This document shows, one piece after another, positions 25,054 through 37,639 of a DNA stretch of 64,000 bases. Within the stretch, counting starts at the first letter, position 1, and each line of letters opens with the position of its first letter. The notes below the pieces were generated by a model. It was not told where the DNA came from. It was given only the letters and a program-made list of their open reading frames with translations, and did not search any database. Made by a program: the position numbers and the translations under genes. This DNA comes from Prinia subflava (Eukaryota > Chordata > Aves > Passeriformes > Cisticolidae), in assembly GCF_021018805.1 (NCBI RefSeq), contig NC_086257.1:18224693-18288692 (forward strand), written 5' to 3'.

Positions 25054-27052
25054 GCTCACTTAGTGCAAATAGCCACTGTAATTCCCAGGTAGAAGCATTT
25101 CCCTGGTGCAGCTCATTCAGAAAGCAGCAGTTTGTTTACTCACTGGCTTGGGCTACCTGGATCACATTTCACCTGCTGGGGCTGCTGCTAATGTGGGAGG
25201 TTGGTTTTAAACTGGCACTGTTGCTTTTATAAAGCCTTTAATGTTGTGGGCTCTGGCTGTGTCCAAGATCTCACCCATCAAGCCAAGGCTTAAGGGACTT
25301 TGGGCTGAGACATCCCAGTCCTCCATTCCCCTGTCACTCAAATCAACAACCACAACTCTGCTGCAGTGGGTGTGGGACAAATATTTCAGTCCCTGACCTG
25401 TGCCTGGTCTGACTCAAGACCCAGGGTCTCTGATTTGTCCACACTACAGAAACACTGCAGCAAGCCCCCAATTTTCTGAGTGCCAAGCTGAATATGAGTA
25501 TCTGACCTGCTGTTGGAACACCAGAGGGTTGGGCACAGAGAGCTCCTGGTACCCAGAGGTGGCTGCAGGACATGCAGAGGTGCATGGGGTGTGTGCAGGT
25601 ACAACAGCACAGCTGTTGTGTTTCTGGTCCCTACAGCTCTGAGGAGCACAGCACAGCCCTCTGTCCCTGCAGAGAGCAGACAGCTCCCTGCAACCACCTC
25701 TCCCCAAGGGGACACAGAAGATGACTCAGGAACTGCATCCACCCATTCCTCCCCACCACGGCAGCCCCTGGAGCGCACCCACGCACGGGAGGTGAACCCA
25801 CGGCAGAGTTTTTGTGGGTGGGGGTCCCCAGGGGAATGCACTCGGCTTTTGTGCAGTTTTAAGAGTGTGCAAGCCCAAATCCATCCATCTGGATGCAAGT
25901 TATGGTAAACAATCAGCAGAACTTGTCAAAAGAAAAGTAAAAATAGATGTAACTGATGTGTGAAGGTGTGTTTTACCCAGCTCTAAATCCTGTTGGATGA
26001 GTGAGTAGAGGCAGGTAGTAGATTAACTATGCACTCAGAGACCATTAAGGCTTGCAGAGGAACAATTAGTTCAGAATTTGCATTTTATGAAATTGAACCT
26101 TTTATAAAACTTACAGCACAGCTAATGACAGAGGTTTCTTCAAATAAGTATTTCCCTCTGATCTTTGTCACATGGGATTTGTAGCATCTTGCCAGGATAT
26201 GAGAACCTAAAAATGTAAAAGGCAATTTTTCAGCAAAAATTAAACCCACTGGTTTATCTTTACCAGCTGTGTGAAGTGTAAACAGAGAGAATAAATAAAT
26301 AAATACCGAAAAATACATTTGTTTTAAATAAATGTGAACAAAGAGTTTGACACATTTGCAGTATGTAATGCTGATTTTGAAACATGATTTCAACCACCTG
26401 ACACATTCAATTAAATACAGAAAACTCTCCAGGTTGCATTTGCATTCTGGAAGAGCAGCTACAAAAGAAAGTGTAAGTGCAGCAAATCATTCTGAAAATA
26501 AACTGATTTGAACATGGGTTCTTCCTGAAAGGCTGCAGCACCACTGACTTTGTAGTACTACTTGAAAAAGCTGCAAGTATCTTATTTTTCCCCATAAAAC
26601 AGATGCACTTCGGGAAGGGCAGACTGACAGTTTGATTTACCTTCCAAGAAACCATGAGAGAAAAAAATCATTTCTAGGAGGACAAATTTTCAGTAAGGCC
26701 TCTTTTTTCTCCAATATTCAGGGAAATTCCTAACCCAGCTAATAGTCTGTAATTAAAACAAAACAAACCAAACCTGCAGCAATAAATGATGGAAGAAAAC
26801 CAAATCCCTTTTCCAAGCAGTGACACTGCCACTTTAATAGTTTCCCACTGTACTTGGGGTTAGCTGCCAGAGAAGCCTTGTTCAGCCTATTTGGGGGCCC
26901 CACGAAATGCTGCAAGCGTTACTGAAATGAGCACTTGTCTTTTGTTGAGCTGCATGCTAGCACCATACAGTGCTGAGCTGATAAATCCACTTTTTCTAAC
27001 ACAAGCATTTTTCAAACAAAACTACCATGAGACTGATGAGTAATGCCAGCTT

Positions 27053-27086
<34 letters not shown>

Positions 27087-29534
27087 AAAAAAGACACACA
27101 CCCCTCCCTCCCAGGCGCTGCTGACACTGACAGCTGTTAAATTCACATATTCACAAAATGAGATGGGTTACATAACTGGAAATTACAAGAGCGGCTCACC
27201 AGCGAGAGGAACTGCAAAGCAAGGCATCCCCGGGGCTGGGGAAGGAGCAGATCCCACATTTCCATGGGCACTGTCCCACTGAGGCCGGGATAAAGCCCTG
27301 CCTTGGGCACACAGAGGTGGCACTCCTCACCCTGCATCATCAGGCTGTTTGCTGTTTGTTCTTCATCGGGATATTTTTGTGTTTTCAGCAAAGTGAGGAT
27401 GCATGTGGAAAAAGGATATATGAGTGCTGTTGTGTGTGTAATGACACAAGGGAAGTTTAAGAGCCCAAATGTCACACATTTTGCAAGGCATGATGCAAAA
27501 GCAGAGACTCTAAAAGGTGGATTGGCAAATCTTGAGCAGCTGAGAGGGCAGTGGAGAAGGTGAAGTTCTGGGTAGAGTTAGGTTTGACAAAATCTATGTA
27601 GCTTTTAATTTGCATCAATTTTTTCAGACACGTAAGCACTTTACAAAGATGCTGTTTCTGTCATTCTCATTGTATGGCCATCGAGCTGAGCTCTGGAGAA
27701 GCTCTGTAATCTTCCCATGCAGGACAGGAAGGCAGTGACACGATGTCACCCCATGACCACACCACCTGCCTTTATTTCAGTATCTGTTTCTAAATCGGTT
27801 TGAAAACTTTGACAAAAGCCCGTGGTTCTGGAAGGGCCATGGAGCAGACGATGGAGAAAAGGCATGACTGAGGCTCCTGAGGAATGACAGGCTGTGGAGC
27901 TGGGGAAGCAGCTCAGGACAAGGAGCAGGCAGGGAAGATGGCAATGTCTGCACAAGCTGCCAGGCCCTCACGTGTTGCTGAGATTGCCAGAAATGAGCTT
28001 CTGAAGGGGGCTAATCTGGACATACATCAAAGCAGAAAACAATGGATTTCTTTACAAGTAGCCATAATAAAAAAAAAGTCCAGTAATTAAATGACCATTA
28101 ATATCAAGCAAAATTTTATACATTCAAAAATATCTATACTTCAATTTTTTTCTGCTCATGGCTGAATTCATTCTTCTTACATAGTAAGAGGGGTTTTGTT
28201 ATTATTAAAAATACACCTAAAAGCTTTTTTAATAAGCAAGCTTATCAAACAAGAAATGAAGATGTAATGACAACTAAATGCCTGAAGTTCCATGTACTTT
28301 ATCATGTTACCTATAATAAACTAGGCTAATGCAAAGTCAAGATGCACAGACAAATCAGGAGAAAATAAAACACAGAAATGAATGCTTGGAGAGTGATGTC
28401 ACCTCAGCTGGGGTGGAGGTGCAGTCTGCTGCGTAGGAGAGCAGTGAAAGCATAAACAGAATGCTAGATGTGCATTAAGCCACAAACAGAAATAGCTGTG
28501 AGCTATGGCAAAGTCTGGCTGCTCTTGGAACCTTAATGTAAGGAAACATCCTTCTAAAAGATGAGACAATAGCAGGTCTATAAATGACAGCCCCGTAGGC
28601 AGGGAAGGATTAAGAACTTCCTATAGTTTCTAGAGGATCAGCCCATATTGTAACCCTTGCACAGAGGCTGCCATAAGTGCTTCCTCTGAATTAGTCCACC
28701 CAGAACAGGAAAAAGCACCGGGATTACTTTGACTTTTCCTCTGGACCCCAGCCACACACTCTCAAGGAGGAGAGGAAGAAGAGAAAGCAGACGGAATCTC
28801 AGCACTCGTTTAGGACCTTTTGGCAGCACACCTGGAAGTCCCAGGGCTCCTTTCAGACCCTCCTGTTCTGCTTCCTGCAGAACCAGAGACCTTTGCCAGC
28901 CCTGATCCAGCCAGGGCAATGTGCTTCTCCCTAAGGCTGAGCTTCTCTGTATCCACAGAGCACTGGGATTGCAGGCTTTGGAGACAAGCAAACACAAACT
29001 GGGCTGAGGCTTCAGTGTCCATTTATCACTTTTACTTTCTTTGTTTTATTTTGAAGTGGGTATTTTTGTTGTTTTGTTTGTTTGCATGAGTAATAAAATA
29101 CATTCGTTTAACTGGGCATGTGTTTACCTTGAAAACATTAACAAAATACCTCCCAACACCTCATGGGCCATGACCTGAGTCATATTCCTGAACACCAAAC
29201 ATCCTCTGAGATTTCAGGTAGCAGATTACCCTCAGACCTCAGATTTTCTTGCAGACTGCCACATAATCTTGTAATTAAAAATAATTAATTGAAGACTGTG
29301 AACATTACTGTTTAACACAATTCCACAGACCAGCCACAGTGAAGTTTCAAAGGCCTTGTGGTTTATCAGTGGTGCAGAGGATGGGGGCTGGGAACCAGCA
29401 CAGGCTTTGGTGATTCTGCTGGTTTATCTCTAACACAGCTCTAAGCCCATTCACCCACATCCCTCTGTGAAACTCAAAGAGCCCTGAGAGCACCTCTGAG
29501 AGCTTTCCAAGGAGCACTGCACTGCACTGATGGG
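25054..29534. other. Intergenic sequence, no gene
   Basis: Mostly unique; an A-rich run at 27,056-27,093 and a short ATAA repeat at 26,289-26,306. Small frames of up to 170 codons show no recognisable protein and overlap on both strands. Confidence 0.55.
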
Positions 29535-29663
29535 GAAGAAGAAGAAGAGGAAGAGGAAGAGGAAGAAGAAGAAGAAGAAGAAGAAGAAGAAGAAGAAGAA
29601 GAAGAAGAAGAAGAAGAAGAAGAAGAAGAAGAAGAAGAAGAAGAAGAAGAAGAAGAAGAAGAA
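29535..29663. repeat. (GAA)n trinucleotide repeat
   Basis: 129 bases of GAA units, with GAG/GGA interruptions only in the first 30 bases and about 33 perfect units after that. Poly-Lys and poly-Ser frames across it are artefacts. Confidence 0.97.
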
Positions 29664-32600
29664 TTGTCTTGTCTCACTGCAGCTGCTGCTAACACAGGCA
29701 CCTCTAGGCACTGCACATCGTTGGATGTGATGAACTGAACAACGTGAAGAGACACAAAACGTGCAAGACCAGGACCTGTTCCAAGTGACATTTGCAGATT
29801 TGCAGCTGATTATAAATTCAATAGGATCTACAGAAGTCAATGCTAAAGAATTTGCAGCAAGGAGAATTTGAGATCTCCCTGTTGTTGCCTCTGCCAGCAA
29901 TTCCTCATTCCAAACTGGAGGCTTTAGGGCAAATTTGGGGCAATTCTGGTCCAAAAGCTCCAGTGGAATAGTTGTAATTGTTTTCAGAAATGATCTCCTA
30001 TTTATCAGGTAGAACTTGGTCCCTGAGGGATGACAATACAAAGCAGATATAAATATATATATTTTTAATGCTAAAAAATCACACAGATGCTTTTGAAAAT
30101 ATTGAGGATTCACCATCCAGCTATTTACAGTCCTATTGTCTTTTTTTCCTGAGAAACAAGCAAATATTCTGATTCTCACCAAGAGCTTTAAGTTTCATCC
30201 TCCCAAATTCAATCACAGAAGTCACTCCCTTGAATCAATACACTTCCTAATGGGAATAAAGTCTTTTCAGTAGAGGTCTGTTAAAAATGACCACCAAAAC
30301 CAAACTATTATTAGTATTCTGGGTAGAATTAAATAGTGTCACCATGGATATCTGAATGTACAGCTGTGGGCCTTAAATTATTTTATGGCAAAATTCAGCC
30401 CCATTTCTTACTCCTGGTCTTCAAAACTGCTCCCACTGGAGCAGATGATGATGACCCTATAAGAGGCAGGACTTTGGCCAAGAGATTTCCATGGATTTTA
30501 GGGGGTTTTCTGCAGAGTAAGGTGTTACTGCAAGTAAAAGTTAGATATTCTTGCTGTTGGAACCTGTGGGACTTCTCAGCAGTACAATGATATTTTGCAA
30601 AGCTCAGATGCTTTCCTGAACTCTGTTTTATGGCCCTGACTCTGTGCAGCTCCTCCAACCTAGGGGGAACTGCTTAACTGGGAAGGGGCTGGGAGGAAAA
30701 ATGTCAGAGCCAGGCCCTGCCAAGCACAAGAATTGTTTGGGCAAGGTTCTCACCACACAATTTTTCTAAGACTGGGAACAAATATTAAAGCAATTTTCCT
30801 CCCTCAGAGCAGTTTTAGAGTCACTTAAAGTCTGATAGCACTTTCCAGCTTGGAAACTGGGTTCTGCTCCTCAGTGTTGTTCTGCTCACTCATCTGACAA
30901 CTACCAATTACTCGTGTGAGCAATGCAGGAGGTTTGGTAGCAGTGGGAATCAAACACAAGAGCAAATCCTCTTGCTCAGAAGGGCAAGTTTCTAGATTCA
31001 ATAACAGAATCAGAACTCTGCAACAGCCCCTCCCATCTCTCATGTAGTTTGTTGCTTAAAATCTTAAACAAAAAAAAAAAATCATGCTCTCCATGAGTAT
31101 GGTCTTAGCATGACCCATTTTTTCCTATAAAAATGCATAATTACTTTTGTAGTTTTGCTGTTTGTACTGCAAACCAGTAAAGGAAACTCTATGGAACTCT
31201 CACACTTGCATTTCACACTATTCTGAATGTTACCTAATTTTCCAGTTTAAAAATAGATTACAGGGATTAAGAGACTTTTGAGCCTAAAAAGGATGCACAT
31301 ATTAGGGAAATTACTACCTAAAATAAATAGCCCACTTTAATAAGCAGTCTCCTAGTTTGTATGATATTAAGGAAAAAAACACTTCACAGACATCTAGTTT
31401 AATACATGTCAGTCAGCTTCATTTACAAGTTCAAAATCCAGAGGTAGATAAAATATTAGTTTGGTTTGGAATACACCAAGTGCCAATTTTTCACATATTA
31501 ATACACTGAAGTACTTGATACAATGTTATTATGGAAACAAAAAATAGTTGCCAGAAGGGTTTATTTAAGGAATGCTTTCTGCAAATAAAAACTTTCAGCT
31601 AAAAAGGATTTTTAAAATTGTTTTTTAATATGCTTTTAATGACCTCGGCTCCTCATACCTACCTCCTTGCTTCCCAAACTGTTTGTACTGTCCCCAATAA
31701 CACTCAGCGGAAAGCTGTCGTTCCTGGCTAAATCCTTACTTAGGTTGGATGCTATGCCTCCGTTAGACAGGGTCACAAGGTCACAATCGATTTTGGAGGC
31801 CACCTGGAGAGTCCAGGCCGTGAACTGACTCAAAAAATTTATATCAGAGCTGGAATGGTCCACCTCCCAGGGCTCAGCCTGCGCTAACACCCCAACCACA
31901 GGATGGAGCCTGCCAGGCCCGGCTCAGGGAGAGGCCAGAGTTGTTGACCCTGTTAGCTGACCTCTTCAAACTTCAGGAGAATTTTTCTGGCAGTTACCAC
32001 GGTGACTGGGCACTCCAAGCTTATCCTTCTTACTGAAAAAAAAAAAAAAAAAAAAAAAAAGGACGAAAAATTAAGAAGAAAAAAAACGTTAAAACCTACC
32101 TCGTAGGGATGTCTATCAGGAATCAAATACATAAAAGTTTTAATTGTTTGCTCTAACTTCCTATCTGAACATTGAGAAAACAGTTTGGCTAAAAACGTTT
32201 CAATTTGTGAAGAAATAATGCTGAGTGGGTTTAACGAGAAGCATTTCTAATATCTGCTGGTGATCACAAGTGAGACACTAAGAGGCTTGTTGTGAAATCA
32301 TATTTATTTTTCTTTCTGTATCTTTCTCTAAATTACTATCATTTCTTATTCAAATGAGAAGAAGCTGAGACAAGGCTCAGGGAAAGGATTCTATGCTGCC
32401 TTCAGGTTTTTTTCCCTTTTAAAAACTATCTGCTTGGTGAAACATTGAGTATGCAGCAATACATTGCTTTGGTCTCTCAGAAGAGACTGCATAACCTATT
32501 TAATGTACCATGAAATATTACTTAAGAGGAAAAAGCAAAAAAAAAAAACCAAAAGTTGTCAGACATCATTAGCGCTGTTTTTGTCAGGCACTTTGAACAC

Positions 32601-33479
32601 TAATCACTTTACACTTAAAATTTAGCAGGTAAGCAAGGTCTCGTGATGCTGACAGAAAACACTTGAAACACATCAAGGGATCAAGCGCCCGAAGTAAACA
32701 AGAAAACAAAGTGCACTCTTCATTTCTGAAACAATAAGGGGAAAACTGGTGCTTCTTCATTTCAGAGCAATCACATATTACATACAAAGCTTTTATGTAA
32801 ATTTTCCTCATGCTCCTCTACTTGAAATAGCATCTTGCAAAAGGGAGCACTGAAGAGTACACTGCATTATAGCTGGAAAAATCCTACTTAAGGGCTCCTG
32901 ATGGCAAACTGTCAATCAGTATTCCCTGCTTGTTATGAGCTGCTCATTTCTGGAGTACAGCTAAACAGAGGTTTAATGATTGAAACTTTAATGGCATTTT
33001 GTCTCACACATGGTTCTGAAGTATCTTCTGTTGTTTGAAGAGTTAAATATGGATATTCAAATTGCTGCTCAGCCACTGCTCTGCTCCTCCTGGGCTTCTC
33101 CCCTGGCAGGGTTGAGATGGCAGAGGGGACTGAGCTGCTGAGTTGCCTCTCACGGGAGGAGATCACACAGACCCTACGGATACAAAAATAAAGCAGGAGG
33201 TTTGGGTGTGGGAAGTAAAAAGCACATAACTGATCTTTTGTTCCAGACTTTTCATTTCTGCTGGAAGGATGAGAAAAAGGCAATCCAGCATACGTGTTAG
33301 CTAACATTTAAAAAAAAAGTGAATGCAGGCAGGGTACAGAAGTATTTTCCTTTCAAAACTGGTTCAATTGCTTTGAAATATCATATGCCTCGATGCTAAA
33401 TAGATACATAGACACTCAATAATATTATTCAGCAATAGTGAATGAAACATGAAAACAATTTAAATTAAAAACACTTAAG
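29664..33479. other. AT-rich intergenic sequence, no gene
   Basis: Unique sequence with an A25 run at 32,036-32,060 and a short ATATATA stretch near 30,052. The longest frame, overlapping the GAA repeat, is a repeat artefact. No known element recognised. Confidence 0.55.
32036..32060. repeat. A25 homopolymer
   Basis: Uninterrupted A run followed by A-rich sequence to about 32,088. Confidence 0.9.
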
Positions 33480-33770
33480 GATTGTTTCCCTATTATTAAG
33501 GATGTGTTAGAAAAAAGGCTAAGCCTCTCATTAGGAGATGAATTTTTTCATTTGTGTTTTTGTTATGGCTATACAAGATGTTTTTATACTTTCTCTTTTT
33601 TTCTCTGCATGAAATATTATAAATTGAAACAATCAGGTGACTGATCAATAGCCTAGTGGGAAGAAAAGGTGTTTGTTAAATTCTATTTTTTCCCTTTCTT
33701 TTTGAACAAGATTGTCTAAATAAGCATGTGCTTTTCAATTAGATACCATGATTTATGAAGTCATGCTCAG
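33480..33770. promoter_or_regulatory. Candidate conserved noncoding block
   Basis: Unique AT-rich sequence with ATTGAAACAAT (33,623-33,633), CTGATCAATAGCC near 33,641, TTTTCAATTAGATACC near 33,733 and a GATTGTC motif near 33,710. About 24 kb downstream of SOX2. Confidence 0.35.
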
Positions 33771-34095
33771 GGCTGGCCAGGTTGTTGACTCAGATTAGAG
33801 CTGTGATGCCAGCTCATTCCCTGGTGACAAACACTGACTGTCCTTCCAGCAGCCAGGCACCCCTGGCAGCCTGATGAAAAGGCCTTGTGGTTGGCACAGC
33901 ACTGAGCAGGAAATGAGGTCCTCTCCGGTTTGGGACAGACATGACTGGAGTTACAGAAAGCTGGGAAGCAGAATCAGCATCTCCTGAGTCACAGACTTCC
34001 AGCTCTGGGGGACCCCGCCGTTCCCAGGGGGACCTGGACCACCAGCGCTGCCCCTGCCACCCTGCCCAGGGGAGCGCCCTGCACGCTGTGGGGTG

Positions 34096-34470
34096 CATGG
34101 CATGGCATGGCATGGCATGGCATGGCATGGCACGGCATGGCATGGCACGGCACGGCACGGCACGGCACGGCACGGCACGGCACGGCACGGCACGGCAAGG
34201 CATGGCATGGCATGGCATGGCACGGCATAGCATGGCATGGCATGGCATGGCATGGCATGGCATGGCATGGCATGGCATGGCATGGCATGGCACGGCATGG
34301 CATGGCATGGCACGGCATGGCACGGCACGGCACGGCACGGCACGGCACGGCACGGCACGGCACGGCACGGCAAGGCATGGCATGGCATGGCATGGCACGG
34401 CATGGCATGGCATGGCATGGCATGGCATGGCATGGCATGGCACGGCACGGCATGGCATGGCATGGCATGG
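34096..34470. repeat. CATGG/CACGG pentanucleotide repeat, 75 units
   Basis: Exactly 375 bases of pentamers: mostly CATGG, with blocks of CACGG and rare CAAGG and CATAG. A block of ten CACGG, one CAAGG, four CATGG and one CACGG occurs twice, its CAAGG unit at 34,196 and 34,371 (175 bases apart). Open frames on both strands (MAWHG... and MPCHA...) come from a unit length that creates no stop codon. Confidence 0.97.
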
Positions 34471-34879
34471 CACAGCACTGATTTCATGTGGCACAGGGGA
34501 ACAGAGGGCACCACGGTCCCCCAGTCTCCCCATGTGCCCCAGCCTGCTGCTCAGCACCCTCCCGAGGGAATCCATTTCTCCCTCATCCCTACCAGAGGAT
34601 TTTTTGGCTCGTTGTGTGGTGTTTTTCTAATGATATCACAAGGTTTTTATGTCGGCCTATAGCTTGGGGACTTTTGTGTGGCCTACCCTCCTCCAGGAAT
34701 TTCACATATAAATCACTGGAAAGCAGGAAATCCTTAGGACCGGTAGGAAGCTGTTTGCCATGTTTGCCTCGGCACAGACGGCTGCAGACCACAGAGCATC
34801 TTGTCTTGTAGGTACTGCAGCGACCCAGACACCTGGACCTGAAACTGGGGAACTTGGCCCCCTTCTTCCAAGATCTCTG

Positions 34880-35159
34880 AGCCAAAGTGAGCTCCTGGGA
34901 TGGGGTTAGAAACTCCTATTGAATTCGTGGAGTAGGACTCCCCGATCTCTGTGTAACTCTTTCACTCCGAATTCCCTCAATGCCATTGAAACAATATTTA
35001 GACCATTTGGGGCTTGAGATTATTGCTTTAATAAATTGGGTTTTTATTGGTTCATTGTGGCAAATAAGCCCCCGATTGATTTTGCTCCTAATCAGCATGG
35101 AGAATGCATTCCGCCGTAATTAAATCCCGTGTAACTGGGCACTCTGTGCTCGCCTGTCT
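34880..35159. promoter_or_regulatory. Candidate enhancer with SOX, CCAAT and POU-like motifs
   Basis: Sharp boundary of unique AT-rich sequence on the left edge of a CpG island. It contains ATTGAAACAAT (34,985-34,995, an inverted pair of SOX half-sites), an inverted CCAAT at 35,046-35,050, the SOX consensus CATTGTG (35,053-35,059), GAATGCATTCC near 35,102 and GTAATTAAATC near 35,116. It lies about 22.8 kb downstream of the SOX2 start. Confidence 0.45.
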
Positions 35160-35860
35160 CTTAGCTAGCAGCGGGATGGGATCCGGCACACCGAGCCCTG
35201 CCAGCCCGCGGAGGGGATGCTCGCCCTCAGCGTGCTCACAGCGGGGACGGCCGGAGCGCGCCTGGAGCAGCGCTCGGGGGGCGAGCGAACCTTATTGAGA
35301 GGACGAGGATGGCCAAGGACGAGGCCTTTTCTCTCGAGGAAGAAAACCCTGCGAGAGAGGCGGGGGCCGCTGCCCCGCCCGCTCTCCACAGGTCCCCGCG
35401 GGCCCCGGCGCGGCTCCGCGGCTGCTCCCTGGGCTCGGCCCGGGGCGCCCGGGGCAGCGGGGTCCCCTCGGCGGCGGGAGCGCGGCCGGGCTGCCAGGCG
35501 GGCAGTTTTGAAGAGTCGATCTTCATAATACAAATCCCCCGGCTTCGCCTCCCCGCCAGCGGCGCGAGCCAGCTTTTTAATTGAATCCCGGGGATTTGGC
35601 CGCGGCCGAGAGCCCCGGTTCGGGCCCCAGCGCCGCGGGCCCCCCGGGAGAGCGGGACCGTCTCTTGAGGGCTGAGCTCTCGCCTCCAAACCGAGGCCAG
35701 GGGGGGCTCCGGCCGCCCGGGGGAGACCCCGGGCCGGGCCCGCGGGGGGCAGAGCGCGGGCTCGCTGCACCCCGGGGCCGGGGGCAGCTGGCGGGGCCGC
35801 GGCCGCTCCTGATGCTCCCGCCTCTCGCCCGGGCAGCGCTTTAGGGGGGGCTCAGGCCGG
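35160..35860. other. CpG island
   Basis: Dense CpG over about 700 bases. Overlapping frames up to 245 codons run on both strands with Arg/Pro/Ala/Gly-rich translations typical of noncoding CpG islands. No gene recognised. Confidence 0.7.
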
Positions 35861-36084
35861 ATCCTGCCCATTCTATACGTTAATGCTCTTTTCTCTCTGG
35901 CTGCAGGGAAGCAGGCCAGCGGATAATTACCCCTCACTGCAATCCGCAGAGCTGGCCTAATCCGAAAGCTCAAGTGCCCGTAAGTAAAACTTCAGGAAAA
36001 GTTATTGAAACTGACAAATACAGGGTGACAAATAATCAATAAAAGCCCAGTCCCACATCCTTTATTGTTTCCAGGCACTAACAG
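35861..36084. promoter_or_regulatory. Motif-rich block containing an exon-like segment
   Basis: Plus-strand 35,907-35,979 is flanked by a pyrimidine-rich AG acceptor (TGCTCTTTTCTCTCTGGCTGCAG) and a GTAAGT donor at 35,980. Further right, GACAAATAATCAATAAAAGC and CTTTATTGTTTCC (36,060-36,072) supply SOX/homeobox-like motifs. The exon would be antisense to SOX2. It is either a noncoding RNA exon or a chance pair of splice-like motifs in a conserved element. Confidence 0.3.
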
Positions 36085-36389
36085 CAAGTAATGAAACCTT
36101 GGAGAGGACGGGGGAGGGAGCGGCAGGGACCGGGCGCTGGCCTGGCTCCTGGAAAGCCCCCACTAAAAGAAGCCCAGGGAAGAACCCGGCAGCATAAGGG
36201 GGACGATCCTGTCCCCATGGAAGAGAGGAAAATGCCACCTTCCCAGCCCCTTCTCTTCGCCAAGCCCTCCCTGGCGCCCGGCGGGGCCGGGGCGCTCCGG
36301 ATGGGCGCGCCCGGGAGGCTCCGAGGCCGGGAACTCCTGCCCGACCCTGCCCGGGCCCCGGGGCCCGGTGCCACCCTGCAGCCTCGGGC
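36085..36389. other. CpG-rich segment, no gene
   Basis: GC-rich stretch between two motif-rich blocks. No gene recognised. Confidence 0.5.
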
Positions 36390-36829
36390 CACGCACCCAA
36401 TTCACGCACCCGCACAAAAAAACGGGCGCTGTAATCTGCGTTCTGAAATCTGTAACATCCCTGAACACCCAACGCGCTCCTCCTCATTAGCATGTCGGCC
36501 CTGCATTTTCCACGCCGCAGTTTCTAAAGTTTCAGCGGAGGACGCCGGGCAAGATAAATCCGTGCTGTCGTTTCTCTCCCTTTCTGTCTCTCCAAATTAA
36601 GTTTTGATCTATCAGTTTAAACACTGGCCAGAAAGTTGATTCACTTTCTGTTAGGATTTCGGGTTAAACCGGGGGCTCCTCCAGTGTCTTTAAGCTTTTG
36701 AGCTGTGTAAATGAACTGCAGTGTCACATAATCGATGGGGAAAACTCAGCTGTCACAGATACGAAAGCAGCCTCCTGCCACAGCAATAACGTGATTTGGC
36801 ATTTCAAAGTTTGGAAACGTGCTGTCTGC
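36390..36829. promoter_or_regulatory. Candidate conserved noncoding block
   Basis: Unique sequence with CCTCATTAGCATG near 36,481, CTCCAAATTAAGTTTTGATC near 36,590, ACATAATCGATGGG near 36,725 (ATCGAT core) and CATTTCAAAGTTTGG near 36,800. Enhancer role inferred. Confidence 0.35.
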
Positions 36830-37639
36830 GCGTCCGGGGCTCGGGGAGGAAGAGGGACGGGGGCGATGCGCCAGGGTGGGAGGGGGGGCAGCCCCAGCCA
36901 CGGTGGCCCCCGGCAGCCCCGAGTGCCGGCGCCCCGCACCGCGGCACCCGCTGCCGCTCCCTCCCCTCCCGACACACGCTGCGAAAGTTGTTTCCCAACT
37001 TTGGCGTTAGGGGAGGGTTGACCCAGAACAAATCTCGGTGTCTCGGTGGCCTTTCCAAAGCGGCCGTGCCCCCCCGCCCCGAGCCTGCGGGACGTGCCCA
37101 TCTGGAGCACGCACCGTGAGAGCAACTGTGCCGCGTACAGCCACCGCGGCCATCAGTCACTAAAAGCCACACGCTTCAGTGGGCCGGGGATAAAACGAAG
37201 TCCTGGTGACGCCTGGTTAAACCACTGACCCTCTTGCGAGGGCTGGAGAAGGGGGAAAGCGGCCCCCTCCCCTCAAACGCGGCTTTGGGGGGCTTGGCGC
37301 CGGGCTCCGCAGGGCCATCCCCGCAGAGGCCGTGCCCCAAAGGGGACCCAGCGCTGGCAGTTCGGGGTGCCCCAAGGGGGGACGAGGCACGGGGAGGGTT
37401 CAGAGCAGTGTCCCCCGCCCGGCCATGCCCCTGGGGGGCAGCGGCAGCTCCCTGGGCGCGGGGCACCCACCGAAATGGTGATTTTCATATGGGCTTGGGT
37501 GGAAACACCAACCCGCGGGCGGGGTGTGCTCTGAGCCGCGGGGTGAACACTGCCCTGAGCCCCCTGTCCCTGCTGCACACCCCGATTTGCAGCACACATG
37601 CGCAGGAAAACAACTCACACAGCACGTTCAGATGCTTTC
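36830..37639. other. CpG-rich segment, no gene
   Basis: Two CpG-rich parts (36,830-37,120 and 37,240-37,480). Overlapping frames of 90-150 codons on both strands are taken as chance. Confidence 0.55.

Noticed and set aside
29451..30182. 243-codon minus-strand frame with a long Phe run, and a poly-Ser frame beside it
   Set aside because: Produced by the GAA repeat.
33814..34630. Frames of up to 253 codons with MAWHG or MPCHA repeats on both strands
   Set aside because: The CATGG/CACGG pentamer contains no stop codon in several frames, so all stay open by construction.
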